Origin: Mumia sp. Pv4-285
GTDB lineage: Bacteria; Actinomycetota; Actinomycetes; Propionibacteriales; Nocardioidaceae
DNA length: 64,000 nucleotides
Assembly: GCF_041320275.1 (NCBI RefSeq)
Contig: NZ_CP162023.1
Span: 2,852,001 to 2,916,000 of the forward strand
Direction of reading: 5' to 3'
Below, piece after piece: positions 56,928-64,000 of this stretch. Position numbers and translations under genes: made by a program. The notes beneath the pieces were generated by a model. That model saw only the letters and a list, made by a program, of their open reading frames with translations. It made no database searches and was not told where the DNA came from. The stretch's first letter is position 1. Every line of letters begins with the position of its first letter.

Positions 56928-56945
56928 AGTCTCCCCCCGAGACTG
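56927..56945 (-). promoter_or_regulatory. Hairpin hiding the ribosome site of the first signal-peptidase gene
   Basis: In the leftward RNA, CAGTCTC pairs with GAGACTG around a GGGGG loop. It begins one base after the rplS stop codon and ends on the first base of the signal-peptidase GTG, so the Shine-Dalgarno (GGGGGAG) lies in the loop and 3' arm. Ribosomes finishing rplS would open it, giving translational coupling. Confidence 0.6.
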
Positions 56946-56946
56946 C

Positions 56947-57297
56947 TCAGATCTCGCGCTTCTCCTTGATCTTGGCTGCCTTGCCGCGCAGGTTGCGGAG
57001 GTAGTAGAGCTTCGCGCGACGGACGTCGCCGCGGGTCACGACCTCGATCTTCTCGATGATCGGCGTGTGCAGCGGGAAGGTGCGCTCGACACCGACACCG
57101 AAGCTGACCTTGCGGACAGTGAAGGTGCGGCCGATGCCCGACCCCTGGATGCGGATCGCGACGCCCTGGAAGACCTGGACGCGGGAGCGGTTGCCCTCGA
57201 TCACCTTGACGTGAACCTTGAGGGTGTCACCGGCGCGGAACTCGGGAACGTCGTCACGGAGCGACTGGCTCGCGACGGCGTCGACTACGTTGGTCAT
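56947..57297 (-). CDS. rplS: 50S ribosomal protein L19
   Basis: 116 residues, exact family length. [31 protein letters not shown] near residue 20, [31 protein letters not shown], and [17 protein letters not shown] at the end. ATG 57297 with a GGAAGAG ribosome site. Preceded by an unusual leader of about 270 bases. Confidence 0.97.
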   Translation of the reverse strand: MTNVVDAVASQSLRDDVPEFRAGDTLKVHVKVIEGNRSRVQVFQGVAIRIQGSGIGRTFTVRKVSFGVGVERTFPLHTPIIEKIEVVTRGDVRRAKLYYLRNLRGKAAKIKEKREI

Positions 57298-57737
57298 CTC
57301 ATCTCTTCCTCGTCGGTGCCACAGGTCACCCACGAAACAGCGCGGGGTGAATGCTTGGAGCGGTGCTGCAACACGTCGCGACGACGTATCAGACGACTCG
57401 AGGCCCCTGTGGCAGCAGAGTCCAGCACCGACGTCCCAGTCTGCCATACCAGGCCTGACGGCCGTTAATCGGCCGGAGCGGGTCCAGCACCGCCCCCACG
57501 ACTTCACCCCCGCAGACGCCGGGGGCACGGTGCTGGACCCACACCTGAGGCTAGATCGGCAGCACCGCACCGAAGAATACGCAGTCGTACGTACGCATGG
57601 CGCCTGGCCGTGACACGTGCACCCGAGATGTCTCACGCCGCTCGGCGACCCGCCGGACCCTGCGGATCCGGGAAAGACGCTGCTGCGACCCGCTGTTCGG
57701 TACGCTCCCGTCAAGACATCCGACAGGACGGGAACCG
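57298..57737. promoter_or_regulatory. Intergenic region rplS / luxR with repeated octamer array
   Basis: 440 bases without a gene. On the plus strand the octamer CGGTGCTG (57361, 57528) or its complement CAGCACCG (57423, 57485, 57560) occurs five times, letting the rplS leader fold in several exclusive ways; 57480-57492 and 57528-57540 form a 13-bp perfect stem. A small hairpin GGCCG-TTAAT-CGGCC lies at 57460-57474. A leftward -10, TATTCT (57579-57574), would start the rplS RNA near 57567. For the rightward luxR gene, TACGCT at 57701-57706 may be the -10. The left part from 57298 to 57360 shows nothing clear. Confidence 0.6.
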
Positions 57738-58580
57738 ATGACGGACTCCGCGCGGTGGATCGAGGTCGCTGCCGACCTCCTCGCGCTCGACGACGTCACC
57801 GAGGCGCGCAGGTGTCTCACCGATCAGCTCCTCTGCGACTTCGGCGCCACCGGCGGCGCACGGGTGGTGATCGCGGCGTCCACCGACGACATCGCCCTGC
57901 AGACGTTCCCGCGCGACATCGCCTTCGACACCGAGCGCTGGCCCTACGGACAGCGGACGATCGCGAGGACTCACCCGCTCGTCCAGCACTACCGGGCGAC
58001 CGGCTCGATGGATCCGGAGGTCCTGGTCCAGCCGGGCGAGACCACGCGCTCGCTCCCCGCTCCCCTGCTCGGCCTGCTGCACTCGGTCGGCGTCGGGCTC
58101 CACCAGCTCGTCCTCCCGCTGCGCAACGACCCGCAGACAGGTCTCGTGGCGTACGTCCTCGTGCGCGACGATCCGTTCCCCCGGTGGGCGCGTCTGCGCG
58201 CGAGCGCGCTCCTGCCGCTCATCCGCGGTCTCGACCGGCACCTGCTGCTGCGCCTCGCGGAGCCGGAGACGGTGGCCGCGGCCACGTCCGCGGGCGTGAG
58301 CCTGACCCCCCGCGAGCACACGATCATCACGATGCTGGCCGAGAGTCGTACGGCCGAGTCGATCGGTCGCAGCCTCGGCATCTCGGCGCGCACCGTGCAC
58401 AAGCACCTCGAGAACGTCTATCGCAAGCTCGGGGTGAGCGACCGTGTCGCGGCGCTCCAGCTCGCCTACCGTCGCGGCCTCATCGTGGACGCCCCGGGGG
58501 CCGACGCGGTGGCTGGTGCCCGGCCGCCACTGGCGGGCGGTCGTTCGGAAGGCAACGGATTCGCCGACGTCCTGACCTGA
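57738..58580 (+). CDS. LuxR-type transcriptional regulator
   Basis: A 280-residue protein. The N-terminal 195 residues have no recognisable receiver or acyl-homoserine-lactone motif and may be a GAF/PAS-like sensor domain. The C-terminal LuxR helix-turn-helix is clear: [20 protein letters not shown], then [20 protein letters not shown] (about 210-255). Start ATG 57738 has GGACGGGA upstream. Target genes unknown; it is transcribed away from rplS and converges on trmD. Confidence 0.85.
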   Translation: MTDSARWIEVAADLLALDDVTEARRCLTDQLLCDFGATGGARVVIAASTDDIALQTFPRDIAFDTERWPYGQRTIARTHPLVQHYRATGSMDPEVLVQPGETTRSLPAPLLGLLHSVGVGLHQLVLPLRNDPQTGLVAYVLVRDDPFPRWARLRASALLPLIRGLDRHLLLRLAEPETVAAATSAGVSLTPREHTIITMLAESRTAESIGRSLGISARTVHKHLENVYRKLGVSDRVAALQLAYRRGLIVDAPGADAVAGARPPLAGGRSEGNGFADVLT

Positions 58581-58604
58581 CAGCTGCGTCGCTGCGGCGG
58601 GCGT

Positions 58605-59327
58605 TCAGTCGTCGTCGGCCGCGAGCAGGTCGGGCCGACGCTGCGCCGTACGCTCGAGCGCCTGCTCGCGGCGCCACGCGGCGATGCGGCCGTGGTCGCC
58701 CGACAGCAGGATCGGCGGGACCTCGTGGTCGCGCCAGAGGGCGGGCTTGGTGTAGACGGGGTACTCGAGGAGCCCGTCGGACCCGTGCGACTCCTCGGCG
58801 AGGGACTCCGGGTTGCCCATGAAGCCCGGCAGCAGCCGGATGACGGCCTCGATCACGGCGAGGGCAGCGACCTCTCCCCCGTTGAGGACGAAGTCGCCGA
58901 GCGACACCTCTTCGACCGGCATCCGCTCGGACGCCCAGTCGACGACGCGCTGGTCGATGCCTTCGTAGCGCCCGCAGGCGAAGGCGAGCCACGGCTCGCG
59001 GGCGAGACGCTGGGCGTCGGCCTGGGCGAACGGACGACCCGACGGCGTCGGCACCAGCAGCCGCGGCGTGTCGGCGGGTGCGTCGCCCGAGGCGCCGGCG
59101 GCCAGGAGCCCGTCGAGGGCCTCGCCCCAGGGCTCGGGACGCATGACCATGCCGGCTCCCCCGCCGTACGGGGTGTCGTCGACGGTGCGGTGACGGTCGT
59201 ACGTGTGGTCGCGGAGGTCGTGCACGTGCAGGTCGAGCAGGCCCCGCTGCTGCGCCTTGCCGGGCAGCGACAGCGCGAGCGGCGCCAGGTAGTCGGGGAA
59301 GATCGTGACGACGTCGATCCGCATCAC
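58605..59327 (-). CDS. trmD: tRNA (guanine37-N1)-methyltransferase
   Basis: Methylates G37 of tRNA, preventing frameshifting. 240 residues, SPOUT knot fold: [15 protein letters not shown] at the start, [14 protein letters not shown] near residue 118, and the knot [19 protein letters not shown] near 142-160. GTG 59327 or the ATG right after it; overlaps the rimM stop. Confidence 0.97.
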   Translation of the reverse strand: MMRIDVVTIFPDYLAPLALSLPGKAQQRGLLDLHVHDLRDHTYDRHRTVDDTPYGGGAGMVMRPEPWGEALDGLLAAGASGDAPADTPRLLVPTPSGRPFAQADAQRLAREPWLAFACGRYEGIDQRVVDWASERMPVEEVSLGDFVLNGGEVAALAVIEAVIRLLPGFMGNPESLAEESHGSDGLLEYPVYTKPALWRDHEVPPILLSGDHGRIAAWRREQALERTAQRRPDLLAADDD

Positions 59328-59863
59328 TGCGGACCGGCGTTCTCGGCCTGCTCGGGATCGAGCAGGCCCGCGACCTCGGCGACGTGCACGACGCCCTCGT
59401 CGAGGTCGACCTCGAGGACGAGCGCGGCGACGAACGGCACCAGGACCTCCGTGCCGTCCGGACGCTCCACGGCGAGGACGTCCTGGACAGGAAGGTGGAG
59501 CACAGCACGGACGGTCCCACGGTCGACCCCGCCCGACACGACCTTCAGCCCCTCGAGCTGGTGGTCGTAGAACTCCTCCGGATCGTCCGGCCGCTCGTCG
59601 GGGTCGACGTCGACGACGATCTGGGAGCCGCGCAGAGCCTCGGCCGCGGTGCGGTCCGGCACGGCCGGGAACGTCACGAGGAGGCGTCCCTGGTGCGGGC
59701 GGACGGAACCGATCACCAGCTTGCGGTCGACGCCGGAGCGCGGACGAACGACGACCGACGAGCCCGGGGCGAAACGCCTCTCGGGCTCGTCGGTCGTCAG
59801 GTCGATGCTGACCTCGCCGCGGATGCCGTGCGCCCGGCCGATTCGGCCGACGACGATCTCCAC
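59324..59863 (-). CDS. rimM: 16S rRNA processing protein RimM
   Basis: 30S assembly factor that binds S19. 179 residues. [21 protein letters not shown] at the start, then a PRC-barrel domain with [11 protein letters not shown] and [18 protein letters not shown]. The GTG at 59863 was chosen because it directly begins the conserved motif; upstream codons belong to the khpA 3' end. Confidence 0.95.
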   Translation of the reverse strand: MEIVVGRIGRAHGIRGEVSIDLTTDEPERRFAPGSSVVVRPRSGVDRKLVIGSVRPHQGRLLVTFPAVPDRTAAEALRGSQIVVDVDPDERPDDPEEFYDHQLEGLKVVSGGVDRGTVRAVLHLPVQDVLAVERPDGTEVLVPFVAALVLEVDLDEGVVHVAEVAGLLDPEQAENAGPQ

Positions 59864-59867
59864 CGGC

Positions 59868-60113
59868 TCAGCGACGCCGGTCGACGTCGACGAAGTCGAT
59901 GCGGGCCCCGCCCTTGCCGGCGATCGCGCCGGCAACGGTGCGGATGGCCGAGGCCGTACGGCCCTGGCGCCCGATCACCTTGCCGAGATCGTCGGGGTGG
60001 ACCCGGACCTCGAACAGGAGGCCTCGACGCAGCTGCTTCGCGTTGACGTCGACGTCCTCAGGGTGGTCGACGATGCCGCCGACCAGGTGTTCGATGACTT
60101 CGGCGACCATCAT
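59868..60113 (-). CDS. khpA: KH-domain RNA-binding protein KhpA
   Basis: 81 residues, one KH domain with the GRQG loop in LGKVIGRQGRTASAIRTV (about 43-60). Binds RNA; in Gram-positives it works with KhpB in cell-size and sRNA control. It sits between rpsP and rimM, its standard position, four bases before rimM. Confidence 0.94.
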   Translation of the reverse strand: MMVAEVIEHLVGGIVDHPEDVDVNAKQLRRGLLFEVRVHPDDLGKVIGRQGRTASAIRTVAGAIAGKGGARIDFVDVDRRR

Positions 60114-60118
60114 GGTGC

Positions 60119-60571
60119 TCAGGCCTCCGTGGACGCAGGCGCCTCGGCCGACTCGTCGGCGGCCGGCTCCTCGGCCTTGGCGGCCTTCTTCGCGGGAGCC
60201 TTCTTGGTGACGGCCTCGGTGGCCGGCGCGCTGTGGACGGCCTTGAGCGCCTCGTTGAAGAGCTCGGCCTTGTCGCGCTTCGGCTCGGCGACCTTGACGG
60301 TCGACTCGGCCTTCTCGCCCTTCGAGGCCTGGAAGTCGCCGGTCAGCTTGAGCAGCGCCGCGACGGCCTCGCTCGGCTGGGCACCGACGCCGAGCCAGTA
60401 CTGGGCGCGATCGGAGTCGATCTTGATGATCGACGGATCGGTCTTGGGGTTGTAGGTGCCGATCTCCTCGATCACGCGACCGTCACGCTTGGTGCGTGCG
60501 TCGGCGACGACAACTCGGTAGAACGGCGTGCGGATCTTGCCCATCCGCTTCAGGCGAATCTTGACGGCCAC
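60119..60571 (-). CDS. rpsP: 30S ribosomal protein S16
   Basis: 150 residues. The S16 body [32 protein letters not shown] through LLKLTGDF ends near residue 85; a Lys/Ala/Glu-rich tail follows, common in actinobacteria. First gene of the rpsP-khpA-rimM-trmD series. Confidence 0.97.
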   Translation of the reverse strand: MAVKIRLKRMGKIRTPFYRVVVADARTKRDGRVIEEIGTYNPKTDPSIIKIDSDRAQYWLGVGAQPSEAVAALLKLTGDFQASKGEKAESTVKVAEPKRDKAELFNEALKAVHSAPATEAVTKKAPAKKAAKAEEPAADESAEAPASTEA

Positions 60572-60651
60572 GGGTGTGGTGTCTCCTCAATGAACGTGGT
60601 GTGGTGATCCAGCGGGCACCGTGTGGGGAACGGGCCACCTGATCGCGGATC

Positions 60652-60684
60652 CGGACGCGAACGAATGAGAGGGTTCGGACGCGA
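60652..60684. repeat. Direct repeat CGGACGCGA upstream of rpsP and HIT genes
   Basis: CGGACGCGA at 60652-60660 and 60676-60684, 24 bp apart, in the 182-bp divergent gap. May be a regulator site; no other support. Confidence 0.25.
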
Positions 60685-60753
60685 GACGGAATCGACATCC
60701 CATTGTGCCAGAACGCCGGTCGGCCCTCCAACTCCGTACGGCAGACTGCTCGT

Positions 60754-61197
60754 ATGAGCACGCTCTTCACCCAGATCATCGCCGGTGAGATCCCGGGCAG
60801 GTTCGTGTGGGCCGACGAGGAGGTCGTCGCCTTCATCAGCATCGGGCCGATCCGTCCGGGGCACACGCTGGTCGTCCCCCGTGCCGAGATCGACCACTGG
60901 ATCGACGCCGACGACGCCCTGCTCGGCCGGCTGACCAGCGTCGCCAAGCGGATCGGCGCAGCCCAGCAGGAGGAGTGGGACAGCCCGCGGGTCGGCACGA
61001 TGGTCGCCGGCTTCGAGATCCCGCACCTGCACGTCCACGTGTGGCCGGTCTGGGGTCTGGACGACTTCAGCTTCGCGGCGGTCGACCCGAACCCCTCCCC
61101 CGAGTCGCTCGACGAGGCTGCCGAGCGGCTGCGCGCCAGGCTTGTCGCCCACGGCCACGAGGCGTACGTCCCCGCCGACGTCTCCTCCGCCGGCTGA
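60754..61197 (+). CDS. HIT-family hydrolase
   Basis: 147 residues, histidine-triad nucleotide hydrolase or transferase. The triad is HLHVHVWP near residue 93-100. Other HIT landmarks: IIAGEIPGRFVWADEEVVAF and RPGHTLVVPR. Acts on nucleotide phosphoramidates or dinucleoside polyphosphates in related proteins. Divergent from rpsP, single gene. Confidence 0.92.
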   Translation: MSTLFTQIIAGEIPGRFVWADEEVVAFISIGPIRPGHTLVVPRAEIDHWIDADDALLGRLTSVAKRIGAAQQEEWDSPRVGTMVAGFEIPHLHVHVWPVWGLDDFSFAAVDPNPSPESLDEAAERLRARLVAHGHEAYVPADVSSAG

Positions 61198-61211
61198 CTC
61201 GCCGGCGCCGC

Positions 61212-63128
61212 TCACACCCCGGCGCCCGCGAACTGCGCCTCGTAGAGCCGCGCGTACGCCCCGCCGGCCGCGATCAGAGCGTCGTGCGTGCCCTGCTCCA
61301 CGATCTGCCCGTCCTCCATGACCACGATGCGGCTCGCGTCGCGGATAGTCGACAGACGGTGCGCGATGACGAAGCTCGTACGGCCCGACCGCAGCTCCGC
61401 CATCGCTTGCTGGACGAGGGCCTCGGTGCGCGTGTCCACCGAGCTCGTCGCCTCGTCGAGCACCAGGATCGACGGATCCGCCAGGAACGCGCGTGCAATG
61501 GTGAGCAGCTGCCGCTGCCCGGCGCTCAGGTTGCCGCCGTCGTCGTCGATCACGGTGTCGTAGCCGTCGGGGAGCGTGCGGACGAAGTGGTCGACGTACG
61601 CCGCCTGCGCCGCCGCGACGATCTCCTCCTCGGACGCTCCGTCCGCCCCGTAGGCGATGTTGTCGCGGATCGTGCCGTGGAAGACCCACGCGTCCTGCAG
61701 CACGACGCCGAAGTTGTCGCGCAGCACGTCGCGGTCCATGGCTCGTACGTCGACGCCGTCGAGCGTGATCCGGCCGTCGTCGACGTCGTAGAAGCGCAGC
61801 GCCAGGTTCGTGAGCGTCGTCTTGCCCGCGCCGGTCGGGCCGACGATCGCCACCGTCTGCCCCGGCTCCGCGACGAGGTCGAGGTGCTCGATCAGCGGCT
61901 TGTCGGGGTCGTACGAGAACGACACGTCCTCGAACGCGACGCGTCCGCGCACGAGGGTGGGAGCGAGCGCGTCCGGCGGGTCCGGCACCTCCTCGGCCTC
62001 GTCGAGCAGCTCGAAGACCCGCTCTGCCGAGGCCACGCCGGACTGCAGCAGGTTGATCATCGACGCCACCTGCGTCAGCGGCTGGGTGAACTGACGGGAG
62101 TACTGGATGAAGGCCTGCACGTCGCCCACCGAGATCGCACCGGAACCGACGCGGACAGCGCCGATGACCGCCACAGCGACGTAGTTGACGTTCGAGACGA
62201 ACATCATCACGGGCTGGATGATGCCGGAGACGAACTGCGCGCGGAACCCTGCGTCGTAGACCTTCGTGTTGGCGGCGTCGAAGTCGGCGCGTGCCTTCTC
62301 CTGGCGGCCGAAGACCTTGACGACCTCGTGCGCGGTGAAGTTCTCCTCGATGTGGCCGTTGAGCTGGCCGGTCGCCGCCCACTGCGCGACGAACTGCGGC
62401 TGGGAGCGCTTGGCCACCGCGCTCGTGATGAGCACGGCGATGGGGATCGTGATCAGCGCGACGAGTGTCAGCAGCGGCGAGATCGTCACCATCATCACCA
62501 GGACGCCGATCACGGTGAGCAGCGACACCAGCAGCTGGCTGATCGTCTGCTGCAGCGACTGCGCGATGTTGTCGAGGTCGTTCGTGACCCGCGACAGGAT
62601 CTCGCCACGCGAGCGCGAGTCGAAGTACGCCAGCGGGAGACGCCCGATCTTGTCCTCGACCTCGCTGCGCAGGTCCGCGACCGTCCGCTGGACCAGACGA
62701 GTCGTCAGGATGCCCTGCAGCCACATGAACAGCGACGAGAGGACGTACAGCGCGAGGACTCCGATGAGCACCCATCCGAGCGCGCCGTAGTCGATGCCCT
62801 GCCCCGGTTGCAGGTCCATCGCGGCGACCATGTCGGCGACACGGTCGTCGCCCTGGGCGCGCAGGCCGGCCACTGCCTCCGCCTTGGACTCCCCAGGCGG
62901 CAGCTGGCTCGCGATGTAGCCCTCGAAGACGATGTCCGTCGCGTGACCGAGGATCCGCGGACCGATGACGCTGAGGGCGACGCCGATGACGGCGAGCACC
63001 AGGATCGCCGCCGTGCTCGTCCGGTCACGCACGAGCGTGCCGACCAGACGGCGTACGGACGCCTTGAACGACTTCGCCCGCTGAGGCGCCGCCATGCCCA
63101 TCATCGGGCCGGGGCCACGGCCGCTCAT
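61212..63128 (-). CDS. ABC exporter, ATPase-permease fusion (subunit 2)
   Basis: 638 residues: six-helix exporter domain (about 45-365, with the first extracellular loop unusually long, around residues 70-110) and ATPase domain with Walker A GPTGAGKTT, signature LSAGQRQLLTIARAF and Walker B ILVLDEATSSVD with catalytic Glu, all intact. ATG 63128 overlaps the stop of the upstream exporter gene. The two products should form a heterodimer exporting a lipid, peptide or drug. Confidence 0.92.
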   Translation of the reverse strand: MSGRGPGPMMGMAAPQRAKSFKASVRRLVGTLVRDRTSTAAILVLAVIGVALSVIGPRILGHATDIVFEGYIASQLPPGESKAEAVAGLRAQGDDRVADMVAAMDLQPGQGIDYGALGWVLIGVLALYVLSSLFMWLQGILTTRLVQRTVADLRSEVEDKIGRLPLAYFDSRSRGEILSRVTNDLDNIAQSLQQTISQLLVSLLTVIGVLVMMVTISPLLTLVALITIPIAVLITSAVAKRSQPQFVAQWAATGQLNGHIEENFTAHEVVKVFGRQEKARADFDAANTKVYDAGFRAQFVSGIIQPVMMFVSNVNYVAVAVIGAVRVGSGAISVGDVQAFIQYSRQFTQPLTQVASMINLLQSGVASAERVFELLDEAEEVPDPPDALAPTLVRGRVAFEDVSFSYDPDKPLIEHLDLVAEPGQTVAIVGPTGAGKTTLTNLALRFYDVDDGRITLDGVDVRAMDRDVLRDNFGVVLQDAWVFHGTIRDNIAYGADGASEEEIVAAAQAAYVDHFVRTLPDGYDTVIDDDGGNLSAGQRQLLTIARAFLADPSILVLDEATSSVDTRTEALVQQAMAELRSGRTSFVIAHRLSTIRDASRIVVMEDGQIVEQGTHDALIAAGGAYARLYEAQFAGAGV

Positions 63129-64000
63129 GCCGCCTCCTGCTCGGTCAGCTGAGACAGTACGATCTCGCGGTACGTCCCGCACGTGTCCATCAATTCGGAG
63201 TGCGTGCCCGTCCCGACGACGCGGCCCTCGTCGAGGACCACGATGCGGTCGGCGTCGCGGATCGTGCTGACGCGCTGCGCGACCACGATCACGGCGGCAT
63301 CGGCGGTGACCGGACGGAGCGCACGTCGCAACGCCACGTCGGTGGCGAAGTCGAGCGCCGAGAACGAGTCGTCGAAGAGGTAGACGAGCGGTCGGTTCAC
63401 GATCGCCCGCGCGATGGCGAGGCGCTGCCGCTGCCCGCCGGAGACGTTCGTGCCACCCTGGGCGATCGGCGCGTCGAGGCCCTCGGTCATCGCCTCGACG
63501 AAGTCGCGCGCCTGCGCGATCTCGAGCGCGTCCCACAGCTGCTCGTCGGTGGCGTCCGGATCACCCATCCGCAGGTTCGACGCGACCGTGCCGGAGAACA
63601 GGAACGCCTTCTGCGGCACCAGCCCCATCGCGGCCCAGACCTGCGGAAGAGCTCGGTCCCGGACGTCGACGCCGTCGATGAGGACCTGTCCGGCAGTGGC
63701 GTCGAAGAGCCGCGGAATGAGGTTGAGAAGGGTCGACTTGCCGCTGCCGGTCGAACCGATGATCGCCGTGGTCTCCCCCGGTCTCGCGATCAGGTCGACG
63801 TCGCAGAGGACCGGCTCCTCGGCGTCGGGATAGCTGAACGACACACCGACGAGGTCGACGCGCCCCTCCCGCACCGCGCCGGCGTCGGCATCGGGTGCGG
63901 TCAGCACGCTCGGCTCGACCTCGAGGACCTCCTGGATGCGCTCCGCCGACACCTCCGCACGCGGCAGCATCACGAACATGAAGGTCGCCATCATCACCGA
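63125..64000 (-). CDS. ABC exporter, ATPase-permease fusion (subunit 1), 5' end cut by window
   Basis: Only the C-terminal 290 or so codons are in the window; the gene continues beyond the right edge. Visible: end of the membrane domain, Walker A GSTGSGKST, signature VSGGQRQRLAIARAI, and Walker B LVYLFDDSFSALD, in which the catalytic Glu is replaced by Asp. One weakened ATP site is typical of heterodimeric exporters such as TM287/288, and the partner gene downstream carries the intact one. Confidence 0.9.
   Translation of the reverse strand, partial: SVMMATFMFVMLPRAEVSAERIQEVLEVEPSVLTAPDADAGAVREGRVDLVGVSFSYPDAEEPVLCDVDLIARPGETTAIIGSTGSGKSTLLNLIPRLFDATAGQVLIDGVDVRDRALPQVWAAMGLVPQKAFLFSGTVASNLRMGDPDATDEQLWDALEIAQARDFVEAMTEGLDAPIAQGGTNVSGGQRQRLAIARAIVNRPLVYLFDDSFSALDFATDVALRRALRPVTADAAVIVVAQRVSTIRDADRIVVLDEGRVVGTGTHSELMDTCGTYREIVLSQLTEQEAA

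Overview
The window reads as chromosome from a high-GC actinobacterium. The gene blocks match the conserved actinobacterial orders truB-rbfA-infB-ylxR-nusA-rimP / proS / ispG-rseP-dxr, rpsB-tsf-pyrH-frr-cdsA-rlmN and rpsP-khpA-rimM-trmD-rplS-lepB-rnhB-yraN-comM-dprA-xerC. GTG starts, 4-base ATGA/GTGA gene overlaps and frequent CGTACG words fit Propionibacteriales/Nocardioidaceae, but the genus is an inference. I see no rRNA, tRNA, CRISPR array, phage or insertion sequence. Nearly all housekeeping genes are on the minus strand.

1-6.2 kb: a partial ribF at the left edge, then an envelope-signalling cluster between ribF and truB. It holds an exported Asp-rich protein, a sensor kinase and an OmpR-type regulator in one overlapping operon, a soluble Ser/Thr kinase, two more exported proteins and a cardiolipin-synthase-like PLD enzyme. 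Phased 11-bp GTGAR/YTCAC repeats lie in front of all three exported-protein genes, so this looks like a self-contained regulon. 6.2-16.8 kb: translation/transcription factors (truB to rimP), a divergent lipoprotein/DUF4439/double-GNAT operon, and proS. 16.9-19.5 kb: four paralogous small secreted proteins and a DoxX-like membrane protein. 19.5-24.7 kb: a GNAT protein, a DinB-like protein and the MEP-pathway/site-2-protease block ispG-rseP-dxr.

24.8-28.5 kb: an ABC-2 exporter divergent from a NarL-type two-component system. 28.5-36.4 kb: a polyamine island. PotDABC imports polyamine, an aminotransferase and an aminobutyraldehyde dehydrogenase would convert putrescine to GABA, and an Lrp/AsnC regulator sits at the end. 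36.5-41.3 kb: rlmN and four overlapping downstream genes (HAD, enoyl-CoA hydratase, DCC-family, orphan AMP-ligase-like domain), plus a zinc metalloprotein. 41.3-45.6 kb: cdsA-frr-pyrH-tsf-rpsB.

45.8-49.7 kb: a CAP-domain protein, a double-M23 protein and a monomeric isocitrate dehydrogenase. 49.8-57.3 kb: xerC-dprA-comM-yraN, DUF2469, rnhB, two signal peptidases and rplS. 57.3-64 kb: a LuxR-type regulator, trmD-rimM-khpA-rpsP, a HIT protein and a heterodimeric ABC exporter whose second gene is cut by the right edge.

The best non-coding signals are: a symmetric six-unit 11-bp-phased operator (4300-4359) with related sites at two other exported genes; a five-copy CAGCACCG/CGGTGCTG array in the rplS leader; a hairpin that hides the ribosome site of lepB right after the rplS stop; two three-hairpin arrays at convergent gene ends; and several apparently leaderless promoters. 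All positions and structures were read by eye; no similarity search or folding program was run.
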